From the NCBI GenBank assembly GCA_025331565.1, contig JAFREQ010000044.1, positions 124,001 through 188,000 of the forward strand: 64,000 nt of DNA, read 5' to 3'. The notes beneath the pieces are model-generated. The model saw only the letters and a program-made list of their open reading frames with translations, ran no database searches and had not been told where the DNA came from. The translations under genes and the position numbers were made by a program. This DNA comes from Holacanthus passer. Taxonomy: Eukaryota; Chordata; Actinopteri; Pomacanthidae. Positions 49,388 through 63,956 of this stretch are shown piece by piece (the stretch's first letter is position 1; each line of letters starts with the position of its first letter).

Positions 49388-50249
49388 GCCGCACACAGAC
49401 GAACGCCCCAGTATGATGACATTCAAAAGGGCTCCAGCATTTAAGAGTGACAATCTTGTCATCTCGTGATACTATTTACCAATCTGATATATCAAAGCCT
49501 GTGTGTACCTGCAATAACAATCATCCCGGTATCCATCAATTGCTCCATTTGTGAATGATGTCATGGCGAGCAGATCATTTATATTATGTTTGAAATATTG
49601 AGCAGGTGGGTGGTTTGAAAGAGTATTTCTCTTACTTTTGAAAATCCACAGGTGTCATATTGTTAGCTGGTGATTCATGCCACACAAACAACACATTTAA
49701 ATTGCCTGTCAACCAATTTATAGACTGTTTCCTGTGGAAACAAAGTGCAGTAATTTATTGTCATTAACGCCCAATTCATTACATTCAGACTGACTTTGGG
49801 GACATGAAGATATGTCAATTTATCTCTCTGTGGTTGCAGTTTGGCATTTAAACACAGTCATTACCTTGCATGGCTATTAATAATGAACCAATGTTAACTG
49901 AAAGGCATTTGTTCAGTATCCAGTGTACAAGGAGGAATGCTTTCAGTCCTACAGTTTGCTATTTTTGCCACTGCTGTCTGAAACCAGTAGCAAAAAATAT
50001 GCAGGATTATTTTTTTTCATTCTTGAATAGAATAAAAAAAAAAAGATGGTGAGTAATCTGTTACATGTGCGGTCCGTCTCACTCAGGCGTGTTTCTCTAA
50101 AGATGTATTTCATTTTTCTATTTATCAACATCAAAAGCCATGACCCAAAAAAAAAAAGCCCCACAGTGATCCCACCAGAGAGCCATCGGAGTAATTTAGT
50201 ATCACTGAGCGCGTTCGTTCTTTAACACAGATGAGAGATATAGCAAACA

Positions 50250-50345
50250 AGAATATGCAAATGTGTTCATCTGTTTCCCTCGGTCGGCGACGATTTTAAT
50301 TGATTAATTGAGGATTTTTATTTGATTGGCTGCGGCTTAATAATC
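50250..50345. promoter_or_regulatory. Candidate intronic regulatory element
   Basis: Within about 100 bases the sequence holds 'aatatgcaaatgtg' (an octamer-like ATGCAAAT site), 'ttttaattgattaattgagg' (overlapping homeodomain TAAT/ATTA cores) and 'gcggcttaataatcc'. Closely packed homeodomain and POU-type sites of this kind are typical of conserved vertebrate enhancers in long introns of developmental genes. Conservation cannot be seen from one sequence, so this is a candidate only. Confidence 0.25.
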
Positions 50346-51839
50346 CAAGATGTTATTTGTCAAGCTGCTCGGTTTAGGTGCAAAAGCGTGACTGTTTCTC
50401 CCCCCCCCCTCCTAAAAAAAAGTTAATGTCCTTATTTTTCCGAGTTTGAAGCACAGGCAGCACCGATTCCTCAAAGATTTGTGAAGGACTTTGATTGAGA
50501 TAAGTGGGATACTCATTGGCTCTGACAGACGTAACCTTGGTGAGTGTTCTCTGGCAGCCACTTGAGGAGCTCGGCAGACTGTGAGCGCCGGACATTGGGC
50601 CCGACTGACACTATGGTGCTAACCTTGAGCCAGGTTCCTGTAGAGCGGCGGCTCAGTGTTTAAGGCCCAGAGAAAACTCATTGAGCATCTGACTTAACTG
50701 GGTTAGACTGCACCCATGGATGCAAGCCATCAAACTGAACTAATTAACAGCTGAAACAACCTTGAAAGCTGCAGACAACAGTATGTTAGCAGCATTTACC
50801 CCCCCTCCCCACCACTCTCATACCCCGACCATTTTCTGGTGTCTGTGCTGTGTGCTATGCTACTCAATTCATTTATTTTGCACTTGAACAATAGTTACTT
50901 TATAATCTTTTTTCTCCAGCTGAAATTAGGTTACAAGTACCTTCCCATCAAACCGTTGTGGTGAAAATTGGAGAGGCATAAAAGACAGATAAAAGCACTA
51001 CATGTTGCCCCTGAAAAAACATGTTGGTTTGTGGGGTTGGAGACAGAAAGAGAAGTGGGGGGACGGAGCGGGGGGGGGGGGCAGCAGATGCAAGAGCGAG
51101 CTCAGAAAAATGCTCATCCCTGTCAAGGATGCTCATAAAAACACTGCTAAATGGGATGACTCGTTTATTTACTTGTTATTCGCGTGTCGGCACGTCTGTG
51201 TTCGTGGCGTTGCCTTAGAAAGTGAATGTCTGCGCTTTTGACTTATGTTCGCACAAATCAAAAAACAGAAAAAAAAAAAGAAAAGAAAAAAGGATTTACT
51301 CAAAGGGGAGACTCATCAGATTCTGTCAGATTTGAACTCTCATGCCATTGAGCCCCAGGGATTTTGTTTGATTTCAACCTGATTCAGCAAGGCTGCCATT
51401 TTCTTCAGAGGGTAGTTTGGCACGAGCTGCTGCTGGGGGTCAGGGGCCAATTCAACGTTATTGAATAATAAATAAATAGAAATGTGTTGCTGGCTGTACT
51501 TGATCCCTGTTGTTTCTTCCTCTCCTCTCACTTCCCTGGGCAGACACGCAGCAGCTGGGGCCTTGTATTCACTGTAATGGCCTGTATATATGCAGGGTTT
51601 CATATTTCAATCACCGCCACGGCAGCAGAAATTGGTGGTTTAAGATGAAGTTGAAATTGGAAAGTGGCTATCGTGTCTGCATGAGGAAACACATTTGAAT
51701 CCCGGTGGAGAAGGTGCTTGGCAGCTGCATCTGGAACGCAGACTGACAAGTCCTTAGGAGTGGAGTTAAAGTTAGAGCCACAAGTGCTCCGGCGCCTTTC
51801 ATGCCTTAGCCAAATGATTTTCCAGCGGAGGTCGCATCA

Positions 51840-52060
51840 GGGACATGAGATTTGAGGAAGTATTTCATAATAGCCCCATAATCAATGATTCATCACTGGA
51901 AATATTAATGAGTCATAAATGATGTATTGGACTCTGATGAGGTAGATCTACAATCACATCGTTAAATGTCACAGGGCTGTTCGTTCATGGTAATAAGGTA
52001 TTTGTAATAATTAATGTTTCGTGTTATTTGCCTATAAAGTCTGTATGGAAAATGATATCC
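51840..52060. promoter_or_regulatory. Candidate intronic regulatory element
   Basis: A dense series of AT-rich sites: 'cataatcaatgattcatcac', 'aatattaatgagtcataaat', 'ggtaataaggtatttgtaat' and 'aattaatgtttcgtg'. They include TAAT cores, a TGAGTCA AP-1-like site and ATCAATGATT (a PBX/HOX-like site). It has no coding potential. The clustering resembles a conserved enhancer but is unproven without alignment. Confidence 0.25.
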
Positions 52061-53155
52061 CGGTGCGCGTAGCTTCGTTTTTCCACGATAGCGCTGTAAG
52101 GCCGATGAAAATGAGTTAAGAGTTTCACCTTTCATTTCTTGCCGTCACTTATTTCTGTTACTCGCACGGTCTCTCCTCTCTGCTACATTAACTGAATATT
52201 CATTATGTGGCTAATAGTGGTGCCTTTGAAGAGGAATGATCATATTTAATTTTCTCGCCTGAGAAGGAACGAGCCGGAGAGGAGAGGGTGTCGGAGAGGA
52301 GAGTATGGGAAAGATAAAGGGGAGGGAGTGAGAGCATTAGATCAAGCGATGAATGGAGCGGCACAGGGACCTGGAGTTTATGGACCGGCAGGTTGGGGGG
52401 GTTGGAGGGGGTCGAGTCTCCAGATTACAATATGATTATATTGGTCTATCTGCCTGATAGTATTGATTGACCTGCACCTGTGTCTCCACAACTCCTCCAC
52501 CTCTCAATGCCAGTACAGTGTATGAGGTGCATTGTTCTCTCCCCCACATTGTGTCTCTCCCGCTTGGAAGAAGAGAGTCTTTCTTCCTACTTTTTTTTTC
52601 TTTACTCTTGGCAAGAAGGGATCAGATTATGAGAAAAAAAAAAAGAAACACTCAACCAGTGGCCACGGCGGTATTTCTTCGCTCCAGCAGCTGCAGTCCC
52701 TGGCTGCGTTTATCGCTTTATCGATTACCATCACAAGGCAGTAATTTGCCGGGACTTGCAGGGACATGATTAAAGATCCGCCAGCAATGCACGGTGGCTC
52801 AAGTTGGTGCCGGGGTGTCATGTTGATGAACACGCGCTGACACATGTACACACATACGCAGACACTAACACTCTGGTAAGCGGGGAGTGCTCAAGGGAGG
52901 ACGGGTGGGGGCGAGGAGTGCATTCCTGTCATGGACATCAATGGCTTTAAATCTCCTGAGCTAACCTTTTAATGCTCTCAGATCCTTATGGCTGGCTGGA
53001 TAATTGATTGTGTTTGGTCTAATGGGATTAAGAGGCAGTAGTGGCCTTGGGCTGGACACAGTGGCGGTGATGGCAGCAGCATTGGTGGATTGGAAGATGG
53101 AGAGGTAGATACAGAAGCATGGAGTGAATGGAGTGTGGAGTGAATCGAGAAAAAG

Positions 53156-53202
<47 letters not shown>
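53156..53202. repeat. (GT)n-(GA)n compound microsatellite
   Basis: A TG tract (53156-53176) passes directly into a GA tract (to 53202). The surrounding 200 bases are strongly GA/GGA-rich. Confidence 0.92.
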
Positions 53203-56200
53203 TGAGAAGGGAGAGGAAGACGGAAAGAGAGACAGGGACGGAGAGGCAGGACGGAGACAGCAGCAGATTTGAAAAAAGAGTGAGAGGAGAGAGGATAAAA
53301 CCAGGGTGGAGAGATAGCTGCAGGTCTGCTTCTCAGTCCATCTCTAATTAGCTGTATGAGAAAACCAGGGAGCTGATGGTATCCCCAAGTGAAAAGCTTG
53401 TTAGCGTAAGAGATGCTATCTGCCGGCTATTGGTTTTGGTTGTGTTTTGCTCGCTGGGTGAGTCACCGGGTCTGCGGTGTGCAGCGAGATGAAAGCGGCA
53501 GGAAAATGAGAGCCAAGGTGCTGAGGCCCATCCCCCTCTTATCACCTGGGATAAAGCCTGTCCCATCCTAACTTATCAACAACCGCCGTGCTTCAGCTTC
53601 ATCCCTTATACCCGAGCTTATTTGAATGTGTCAGTCTGCTAGCCCCCTTTTCTTCTCTGAATTATTTTTAACTTCCCTGCACACTTGGGATGAGATAAAA
53701 GCAGAAGTTTGTGTGGGAGAGTAGTGAGGGATGAGGCTGCGGTTAGTAAATTTTTGCTGGAGTTTTCACCGACTGCTTGTCGCCCTGTATATTGCAGCCG
53801 TGCGTCTGGAATCCCTGGTCTCTTTATGCGGCACATGGCTCTATCATGAGCGCACACGCAGCACAGAGCTGTCATTATCAGTGCCAGTTTTTTTTACTTT
53901 TAATGTCTACCCCCCCCTCTGTAGTCTACTACACGCCAGCACCTCTCCCTCCATCTATGTTGTATACAGCACGGCGGAGCCTCATAGTATGAGGGATAAC
54001 AGGGGCTATCATTGCTGGATTGCTGGCTCTATTCATAAGTCCAGCCAGCCAGATCATGCCACAGATCCAGGTTTTGTCTCCAGTGAATAGAGAGGCTGCC
54101 GCAGCCCACCGGGCCCTTTATGCTGGGCCACGTTTTTCACTTGCGCTCAGAATATGCCAGGTCAGGATAACTGTTGCCATTTCGGTGGGCGGCGGAAGGC
54201 ATTTTGCCAGCTTCCCGTGGCGCAAGTAGTGCAGTTAAAATGCTTTTGTGTGTGTGTACGCGCCAGTGTGTTGAGCTGCCCTCCAAATTGCATGCTTTTG
54301 AATTATAATTGGCGCAATGTATATTTTGTAATATATTAAACTTTGACCCTCTTGATCACACATCCGTCACCGCCTTTGTGCAAGATTTAATGTACTAAGT
54401 ATACACACGAGTTGCAAAAATATGTAGCGCTTGCAAGTGAGTGTGCTGTCATCCGGCTTCTGTCATCCGTCAATGAGCTGTCATCTGTCTGCGCTCTCTC
54501 GCTGGCTCAGTCAACATGACGTATGCAGGGGATTGTGGGTCAGAATAGCCAGAAAAGCATGCTGGCTTGCATGCTGCAAAATGCGACCGGATGCACTAGG
54601 ACATACCGGTATTTTTGGCACACTGGATTTGACATCCTGTGTTTTGGGACATGCTAAATCTTTTTCTGGCATGCTAAATTGTACGGTAGTGTGAGTACTG
54701 GAGAGAGAGAAGAGCGAGCACAGCAGAGAGAAGGGGAAAGGTGGATGATAAAGCCCCTGTGTACAGGAGGGGGCTGTTCATGTCTGCTTGCGCTCAGGTG
54801 GGAATATGAGTATGGAGGACTGTGCAGCACATGACAAATCATGCTGTGTGTTTGCGAGTTAGAGAAAATGTGTCACTCTGACCTGGCTGTCTGCCTATTC
54901 TTGTCGAGGAGACGACAGGTGAGGGGTTGCCATGGTTACCTGGAGTCGGGGTAGGGTTGGAACGAGTGTTTTTGTGCGACGGCCTCGCCACTTCACAGTC
55001 AGAACTTTTTTTTTTTTTTTTTATGCCTCACATGTTCTAGTTTTGTTTAGGTGATGGGTGATATTGTAGCGCCATATGGGTGCAGCAGGTGTTACGAGGA
55101 GCGGAGTGCCAGTCTGTGCACATAGTGGGTGTTAGAAAGAGCTATCAGTCAGCCCCTTTCTCGCTCCGTAGAGACTTCCCCGAGAGCTGTGTTGTCCCTA
55201 CAAGGGCCAGATGCTGCCTTGGTTTTGCTCTGCTGCCCTCTTTCCTCTCTTCCCTCGTTCCCAGGCCCACATCAAACACACGCAGCCAATTTCCCCCCGC
55301 AGCTCTAAATCTCTTTAATTCCATCATCTGTTGCCCATTGAGGGCAGCAATTTAGTCTTAACGCAGCATTTTAGTGTGCCATTAAAAAATTCTGTGAAGT
55401 TGGCGGCCAGGTCCTGGAGCGGCGAGGTGGCCAGTCTTCAATCCGTGTCTCTGTGTGTCTAACCTGTGCATTGCTCTCTCCCGGGACACATCCACCATTA
55501 AGATAGTGTTTGAACAGCCCAGCCTGGACACATAGAAAATACATTACATATCCTCAACACACCTTGCTAAGCCACTCCATCATGATGGCTGTCTCCACAT
55601 CATTCACATAGTGCCGAGGTGGGCCTCCCCTCAAACAACTCTTTACTCCCCCCCTCTTAGTTGACTTGCTTGGTTTCACTATTATTTGAGCCCATATACA
55701 CTCATCAATTGAGCCAAGTCTAATGTTGATGTTTGACATAATTTTACACACCATACACATAAAACAAAGTCTATTCTAAGGTATTTATTAGTTTATGACT
55801 GAAGCAGTAAAATTCCCCAAAACTGTTGTATCACTGATCTGTTTAACCAAATCACACACATTTATACCAGTCTGTGATTTCCTTTTAATAACTAATGTCA
55901 TATTTTTTTCACTTCCATTCACTGAGCCTCTCCTGAAACTGTTTGGGGACGTTGACCTCCCATTTTGAAAAACCTCCGACATAGTGTGATAACCACTGAG
56001 GCCACACTAAGGTGTAGTAAGGGCCTGCCTGAGTCTTTTTTTTTTTTTTTTCACCCTGCAGTTAACAGTCTTATACATTTAAAAGTTTATCTGGCAGTCG
56101 TATGAGCCTTGAACCTTAACCAACATCTGGAGAGGAAGGTTATAAGTGCTGCTGCTTGGATTTTATGGACACTAGTTTTATGCAATTTCCAGCAATTTCA

Positions 56201-57898
56201 CCATTACTTTTACAGTGATTGGAAACTGGCTGTGCTCGGTTAATGACTTCCCTATCTCCCAGATGGAGTGCAACACCCACACTCAAAACAATGACAGAAC
56301 AATGACTTGCAAAATAATTCTGTCTCGCAAAAATTATGCCGGTATGAATTGTTTACATCATTATGGCGGCAGCACTCGAGACTAACCTGGAGCTCCTTTT
56401 GTTTAATAAGCGGGCGGTTTTGCCCTGAATCGAGTCCGGGGTCTTTGGAGGTTAGGATTTCTCTGGTTCACTGCTACTAATGGGAGGTTGGCTGAACTGG
56501 TGTTGGCCCTCTGCCACTGTGGCCGGCTACTCTCCTCCTCCAAGGTGAGAGAGAGGCTATGTCCTTATCAGGCCTGACATTGACACTAAGAGCGATTGGC
56601 CTGTCTTAATCAGTGGAGTGCCTTGCAGCGGCAGGGAGTCCCTACACTCGGTGCAGGCCTGACCTGTCCTACTGCCCTGCTGTCCGGCTCCCTTTTCTGA
56701 CTCCTGTCGAGCTGGAGGAGGAAAATGTTTTCTCTTGCCAAGGTCTTTTCAATATACTCGAACCACTGGAAATGCCTAAACAGACACATTTAATAAAACA
56801 TGATATGTTTTCACAAAATGTTTCATCTTAAAGACGTGATGCGGCGAGAATGTTTTATTCCCCCGGAAGAATTCTCTTTCGTTTGCTGATGTCAGTTCAG
56901 AAACCGTAAAAGCCCTCTGGAGATCTGAAAAAAAGGCAGTCATATCAGGACTTGCACAATCTTCTTAGTGAGGTCACAATGCCCAAATGAGAGATCAGTG
57001 TCAAGTGTCGCTGGAAGGAGCGGCACAACCCAGGCACACTCAGCGAATGAGTCATAGCCTATAGATCGACAGCATCATTAAACATAAAGTGAATCATTGT
57101 TTTTATCTGTAGCACCATGTGAATCATTCCCTCTTGGTCTATGTGTAAGCTACTTTTTTCCCCCCCTGCATGTTTATCGCACTGCATTTAGCAGGATGCA
57201 TGCAGAATGTGCGTCGCATAGTTTTCCTAGCAATTAACAAAGAAGATGAGAAAAGAGAACCTCTGTTCATCTGTTTGATAAGATTATTATCAGTAAATAT
57301 TTCCTGTCTACCTATTTGCTTTGGTATGTCATTGGCAGCCACACGCTCCCATCTGGGAGTGTTTTTCAGCCGGTATCTCGCAGACAAAGATAAACACTGG
57401 TGTTGTTTGCTGGTGAGCCGGTGTCAACACCAGTGATGTCATGGATACCCATTGTAACAAACAAAACCGCGAAAACAATGATACGGGATTAGCTGCCCGG
57501 CCGATCGGGGACGGCCCAAGGGTAGCGGAGAGATACGGGCCTGCAGAGCGCTTTGCTTTAGCACATCTTGCTGACAGCTGTTTGTCCACATGTCAGCCAG
57601 CGCAACAAAACCTAATCCAAGGCTGCATGGCACCTCCAACGTACAGCGAGGGTGACGAGCAACAACATGTGCCCCCCTCCCTCTCGCTGCGGAAATGCTA
57701 GGTGCTGGATTATTCGTGGCGTGGCAGATCATCCGCAGCCCTCTCGCCCACCCAGTCAGCCTCAAAGGTGGATTAGAGAACTGGTAATCTGACTGTGTGT
57801 GGTGACACATGTCAACCATGGCATGTCTAGAGAGAAGAGTCGGGGTGAATTAGAAATGGAGGGGTAATCCAGGCTATACAGAAACACATACAGTACGT

Positions 57899-57922
57899 AT
57901 GTGTGTGTGTGTGTGTGTGTGT
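57899..57922. repeat. (GT)n microsatellite
   Basis: A GT tract of about 24 bases in the long intron. Shortly after it, a 'cttgacattacctccctgac' stretch shows a tandem duplication of 'gacattacctcc'. Confidence 0.9.
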
Positions 57923-60900
57923 CGGCACGACATTCCCGTACACGAGCCTGTGGGCTTCCTTGACATTACCTCCCTGACATTACCTCCTCAGCACAAGCCC
58001 AGCCAGGGATTCCTGTCACATCGTTCCATGGGCAAGACTCACATTTTCATTACAGTGGAGCCAGTGGTGCCGCACAACCTTTTTCTCCTCTCTTCCTCGC
58101 CTCTTCTCCTCTTCATCGCCGTGTCAATCATCACAATGCTGTCACTCTGGATCTGTCTCTGAACTAAGCTGTCTCTGAGCTAAGATCCAGACACACTTGA
58201 GAGACAGAGGCAGACTACTCACCCAGATGCTTCTCCCTTGAAGTTGTACCAGTATTTCACTCCTTTCTGCCTCTTGACACTTCCCTAAGTTTTTTTCTTT
58301 TCAAAATTTTTTTTCCTTTTTTTTTTTTTTACTGATCTAATTTGCAATATTTCCACATATTAGATGAAGCCTGTACATGCGGAACAGAGTACACATGGCC
58401 AGGGAATTGAGAAGTGCAAATAATTCCCTCATGTGGAAAGGCTGCAATTAACTGGGGATGTCAGCCTTTGTAAAATATAATTGAGTTCAGGACGAAATGA
58501 ACGTCTCTAATCCGGCCGACAGAGCGCTGTCAATCAGCGTTCCTCGCATCCCCAAAACCAACTGTCATGCTTGTTTATGTCTGTCTCTCCACTGAATTTT
58601 TGGACACTAATGCTCTGGCATCTGCCTCTCTTTAATGCGTGGGTGACTGGGTGACTTTGTGCAAGCCCGGTGGGAGAGGCATGCTGCGCTATAGGGAGAC
58701 TCTGGACATCTGTTTTCTCTGGTGGAGCTGGAGATAACATTGTGAGCTCAGGCATGGTGTCAGACACCTGTGCGATTGAAGAAACCTTTTCTCGGTTACA
58801 GGGCGTAAATCGCCTCTTCTGACGTGTGGAATGATATCAACAGGGGACGCATCCATTAGCATAGCACAGCTTCACCTCAATTCTGTGGGTCAAATAAGCA
58901 TCAGCTGTACTCTCGAGGACTCTTCCTCTCCTGTAGATACTGTATATGAATTACCTTTCCCATCATTGCTCGCTCTGCATGCATCTTCAAGACAGTCTCC
59001 TGGAAATGTCAACCATTCACATGCTCAAATATTGCCTGTCATAGCAAAAAGACAAGTGATGACCTTAAAGCGCCTGGATAAATGAGTCCACTTAGAGAAC
59101 AATCTTTTTTTGTCCTCTCTAACTCCTTCCCACCTGTCTCTCCTACTTCAGGCTCTGATCCATGGCCTCGCTCTAATCAACCCTCTTACTGACAGGTAAA
59201 GGGTTGGGAACACATCAGATGCCTCGCTGTCGCTCAAAACGTCTTTGTCTTGTGTGTGTCACACAGTTCAATTTTTGTGTGCCTAATGATTGCCTTTCAA
59301 GGGCCTCCTCAGCGATCCCCAAAGACTCCCAACAGGCTCCCATGGAAATGGATTAATTACAGGGCGCCTGACAAATGGCTGCCCACAGTCGAGGCGGCTT
59401 TGCGAACTCTCGCGACTAATCAGCCGAAGACAGAGCCTGGTCACTCAGCACGACCTCATCACCAGCCTGACACTGTAGCCGTGGCTGAAGGGCCTCCAGT
59501 CAGAGATTAATTGTGTTGAACTCTCGATGCTGTTCGCCGCTAACTGATGCTGTCATCTCAGTCCTGACAACAACGGCAGTGGTTCTTCACCCCAGACACC
59601 TGTGCACCTGTTGTGATTGAGAAAAACCTCTCTGCTCCTCTTCAAACCCTTTATCTCTAAGAGTTTTGATCTCTTAGTGCAATAGATTTAGGATTGATTG
59701 TCTGCTCCCTGTGCTTGCTTCACTATGAGTTTCTATGTGTGTTGTGTGCGCTGTGGTTTTGTTCTCTCTGTTTTCTCTGGGATTGCTGAGCAGGTGAATG
59801 CACTGTTTGTTTTGCTTTCTCTCAGTGATCAAGATGAAATTTAAGTAGATGCTGTGCTTGTAGGCCTTGTGCCAAATGCATAATACGTTCCCCTGTATAT
59901 TAGATAGGGTGCGTTATTACAAACAAGGAATGATTTCACTTGAATCCTTAATAAGCAGAATTCTTTGTGTTCATTCCTGAAACCCGCTCTGCTTTTCAGC
60001 CTGTAACCTGTTTTCTCAGCCGCTTACCTACCATATGTTGGTTTTGAAACCAGTTTCTTATCCAACACAGCTTCAAAATTAGATACTCGAGTCAGAATAT
60101 TCATTTAATATATTCAGCCGGCATTTTCTGAAAAACAGAGAAGTGCCTGCAGCATTGTTTATGAATTTGAAACCCCACTAAAATCATAGAATACAGCAGG
60201 AATACAGAGCAATGCCCCGGTGTACCTCTAAGAACACCTTTGTAATGGAGTGCACGTGTGTGTGTGTGGAGAGGGAAGAGGAAGTGGATGAGAGAGGGTT
60301 GCTGGGGTGTTGGGCATGCGTGATCCCCTTGACTGGGATCCAGATCCACAGGCAGAGAGCACTGAGCCCTCAGTCAGCACATCACATAAAAGCAGCAGGC
60401 TTTGCAAGATTGCGAACTGAGAGTTTATTTTTTCCTCATTTGTTTTCCTTCCTCTCAGTGAGCACAGGTTTTCTAGTCTTGCGAGGAGCACACAAAAGAG
60501 TCTACCATTATCGCAGCTGTAATCGACCATTGCAGTTTCTCTCCCATCAGAGCGCTCGTTAACTGCAGGACAAAAAGCCTCCAAAACAGCCAGCGTGTCC
60601 TGGTGCAAACAACGGGGCGGTTCATCGTGCCAGCTTAAACCAACAGCTTGTAAATTGAATCCTGTGGCATACAGTCAAGTTTACAGTGTTCAGCGCAGCT
60701 TTGCCGCTATCAACCAGCCAACAGAGCCCCCAAACTGACCCTGAGGCTCAACAACACCTGGCTCCTCTCTTGTTAATCATGGGCCAGGGGCCAATCTAAA
60801 CAAAAGTGTCTGTGTAGCTATCGCGTTCCATGTCAGACCTGAACCATGCTTATACATCACAATATTTTTATACTTCAAAACCAAGCTTCCTGCCTGCAGG

Positions 60901-61122
60901 TTCATATTTTATGTCAGCTGTGCTGCATTGCGCCTTTTCCAGGGTTAGTCTAATTCACTGAGCTCCTCACCGTGTCCGTATCCATTTGCAGGTTTTTGTT
61001 CCCTTTGTCAAAGCGTATTATTGACGCTAATGGGCTTAGATGCCATACATGATTGGAACTGTCAGCATCTGGATAAAAATAAAGGCCAGCTGAAGATGGA
61101 GGATGTGCTTTCAAGTGTGCTC

Positions 61123-61141
61123 CTGTGTGTGTGTGTGTGTT
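61123..61141. repeat. (GT)n microsatellite, short
   Basis: A GT tract of about 19 bases in the long intron, the last dinucleotide tract before the second exon. Confidence 0.82.
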
Positions 61142-63956
61142 GGGGACAAACCCGTTACCTGTGTGCATGCAACTTTACCCACGCTTGGGGTGGCTCATTC
61201 TGGAGGCACACTCGCGACTGATATCCAGTCGCATCAGAGAAATTACGTGCGACAGCAATCACTTTACATCCCCAGAACTGAGCAGATGGAGCGTGCTGTA
61301 CAGTGAAATAAACACAATGAACATAGCGGTGGTAAAATCGAGCCAGCTCTCAGGGGGGGTGGGGTGGAAAAAACTGGAGAAAACAACATTTGGCAGGGCT
61401 TTGTTCAGGGTTGCCCACTGCGTTGATGAACTTAAGGTGGAGATGATAATCTGTTGATCGGAGTAACAGTTGTCCTTAACACCGCGTCATCCGTTTATTT
61501 CAAACGCGTCTTTCCATCCCTCAATCTGCCATCTACTCTCTCAGATGACTACTACTACACACTACTTTAAGTGTGTTGTGGTCAAATGGGATTACGAGGG
61601 ACTGGACCACATATGGCCTGTGTTGGTCCCCATCCATGTTGGGGGATATAATCCCACCCCCCACCCCCTTCTGCCATGTCTCATTATCAGATGGTGTAGC
61701 AGTATTACGCCACATACCAGCACTATCAGCGACCCCCTCTCACAGAAAACTAAGTACTTCCTTAAGTTTTTTTTCACTTAGCCATCTCCTTTGTCCTCCA
61801 TTGTCTCCTCCAAATTGTGGCTGACCGGGATGTTTGATATGCTATATTTGGTGGGTTGGGGGGGACAGAATGGACTTGCAAGAAGATTACAGTGAGGGAA
61901 GTAGAACAACAACAATGTACGGATTACAGGCAGGATTTGTGTGAGGAACACATGATATCCTCCCTCATCCCTTTATCAGATTGGCCGTGATGGAGAGGCA
62001 GTAGTGGCCGGGACCGGAGAGGAGTAGGTTTGAATTCATTAGGACAGAGCCAGATCAGGACAGAGAGCGATGATAGCAGCTCATAATTCAATAGAAAATC
62101 ATCTCGCAGTCAGATGATGTGGCTGCCTGCAAAGTCCGCCCGAGCAAGTAATGTTCGAATCAGCTTTTTCCTGAAACGAGAGAATACATTTGCCAGTTGG
62201 ATTGGATAATTGCAGCAATCTACGATTCAACTTGACTTCTGTAATTAAGTCACATTACTGTATTTTAAAACAAGTGCAGTCATTTCACGAACAATGACAC
62301 TTGTTCCTCAACAAAGAGAAAAACGCCTACTAAAAATATGTTCTATAAACTCAGGTTTTAAAAGACCACAACAGTGTGTTTTGTTTTTTTTTTTTAGTTT
62401 TTGTTTTGTCTTTGCAAAACTGTCCTCCACAGAAGAACGACAACATCATTAGAAGAGGAAGTCAGATAAAGTGGCTAAAGAGCCACAAAATCTGCATAGA
62501 GAAAATATTTTTCCAGGGAAGAAGGGACCAACAAATTATGTCTTCCTGCCAACAGGAGCATCAGATCAGAAAACACTTGAAATCACAAACCACATTGCTG
62601 ATTTGACCTACTTTGTTCAGTTTAATGTAGTTTGTCGATTACTGTTCAGACGTGCGTCGGTATACACTTCATTCAGACTGACTTCAGGTCAGTAGTCCGA
62701 TCAGTCTGCTGTGAGTCCAAGCAGATCAGTACAAAATTAGTCTGTATTAGTAGTACAATTAAGCGCAGCAGGCCATAATAAACAGAGTTATCAGATTATG
62801 TTTCTGTGACGTTCGCAGTTTTTCAATCTGTTTTTATCGATGAGGTAACATAGTGTGAGCTGACAGCGGCGCTCTCAGTCACCAGTAAGTGGCGCTCCAC
62901 TGCTACAAGCTGCTACAAGCTCCTCACTCAGGTGGTGATTCAGTAAAGTCAGCTCACTTTGAAGATACGTTGATGACATGATTGATTCGGACAAGTATTG
63001 GACTCGATTATTTCTCATTACTGTCGACTTCTTATCTTCCAGACAGACATTGCTTTCATTTCAATCATTGTCAACTTTTGTTACCTGATTGCTGTATTGA
63101 AAATGTCCTGCAGTGAAAACTTTCAGTAATTCAAAAAGCATTCCGAGATATTGGTGCCTCCACGGTTTGCGAGTCGACTTCTGAAAACTATTTAAAAACA
63201 GATGCAATGTAAAGCTCAATTTTCTGGTAGTTAATAAACTCAAAGTGCACCGAACAACCAATATGATGGAGAACACAAGATGGGCATTTTTCTGCAGTGA
63301 AGTCGAACACATAGTTAATGGGAGCCTCTCGGATATCAGCAGTGAGGGAATTATAATTTAACCTACACAGACAGAAAATCTATTCTTTTCCTCCCATGAA
63401 GCTGCACACAAACACAGAGCAATCAACAGCGTGGCCTTTACCTATAGTTATCTATACTGACCGAGGGGGAAATGACTAAACAGTTCCCTGCCGCATTCAT
63501 GGTGCGTCTGCTGGAGAACCCAACTCTGACAGCATCAGACAGACGAGGCTGGGTCCATCACTAGTCAAGCTGAAACACCTTCTCACAGCGCTGTCCTCCC
63601 ACGTCTTTCACTCCACTCCCTCCACTTGTCTCCTCTAAATAGCCACCGTGCAGGCTCGCCATGCAAAAGACAAAACTCGCTAAGGTTGACTTTCTGCACT
63701 GCTCCATCGCAATAACGTAGAGAGAGAGAGTCAGGGAAGTGATAGACAAATGAAAGAGCGAAGAAATGAAATAGAGAAAGAGAGGGAGAAGAAAGGCAAA
63801 GAGTTGAAGGAATGGGGAAGGAAACAGATCGAACAAGAGGATGCGATGACAATTATAGGCAACAGAGCCCCTAACGTCAAAGTGGAACCCTATTTCTGGG
63901 AGCTGTCTATTCTTCCGAATGTGAGACAGTAAATACCTTGTTTCTATCTTCCCCAG

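Larger units (their letters stand above)
39280..63956 (+). other. First intron of the signal-peptide gene, 24.7 kb
   Basis: From the strong donor at 39280 (gtaaga) to the acceptor 'tttctatcttccccag' ending at 63956. Inside I find microsatellites, homopolymer runs and no exon that I can support in the phase 1 to phase 1 frame that an internal cassette exon would need. Several AT-rich, homeodomain-site-rich stretches (42830-42960, 50250-50345, 51840-52060, 52175-52260) look like regulatory elements. The longest frames (minus 40725-41249, plus 44151-44657, minus 45653-46138) are treated as chance frames, with 40725-41249 the one worth checking. Confidence 0.6.
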
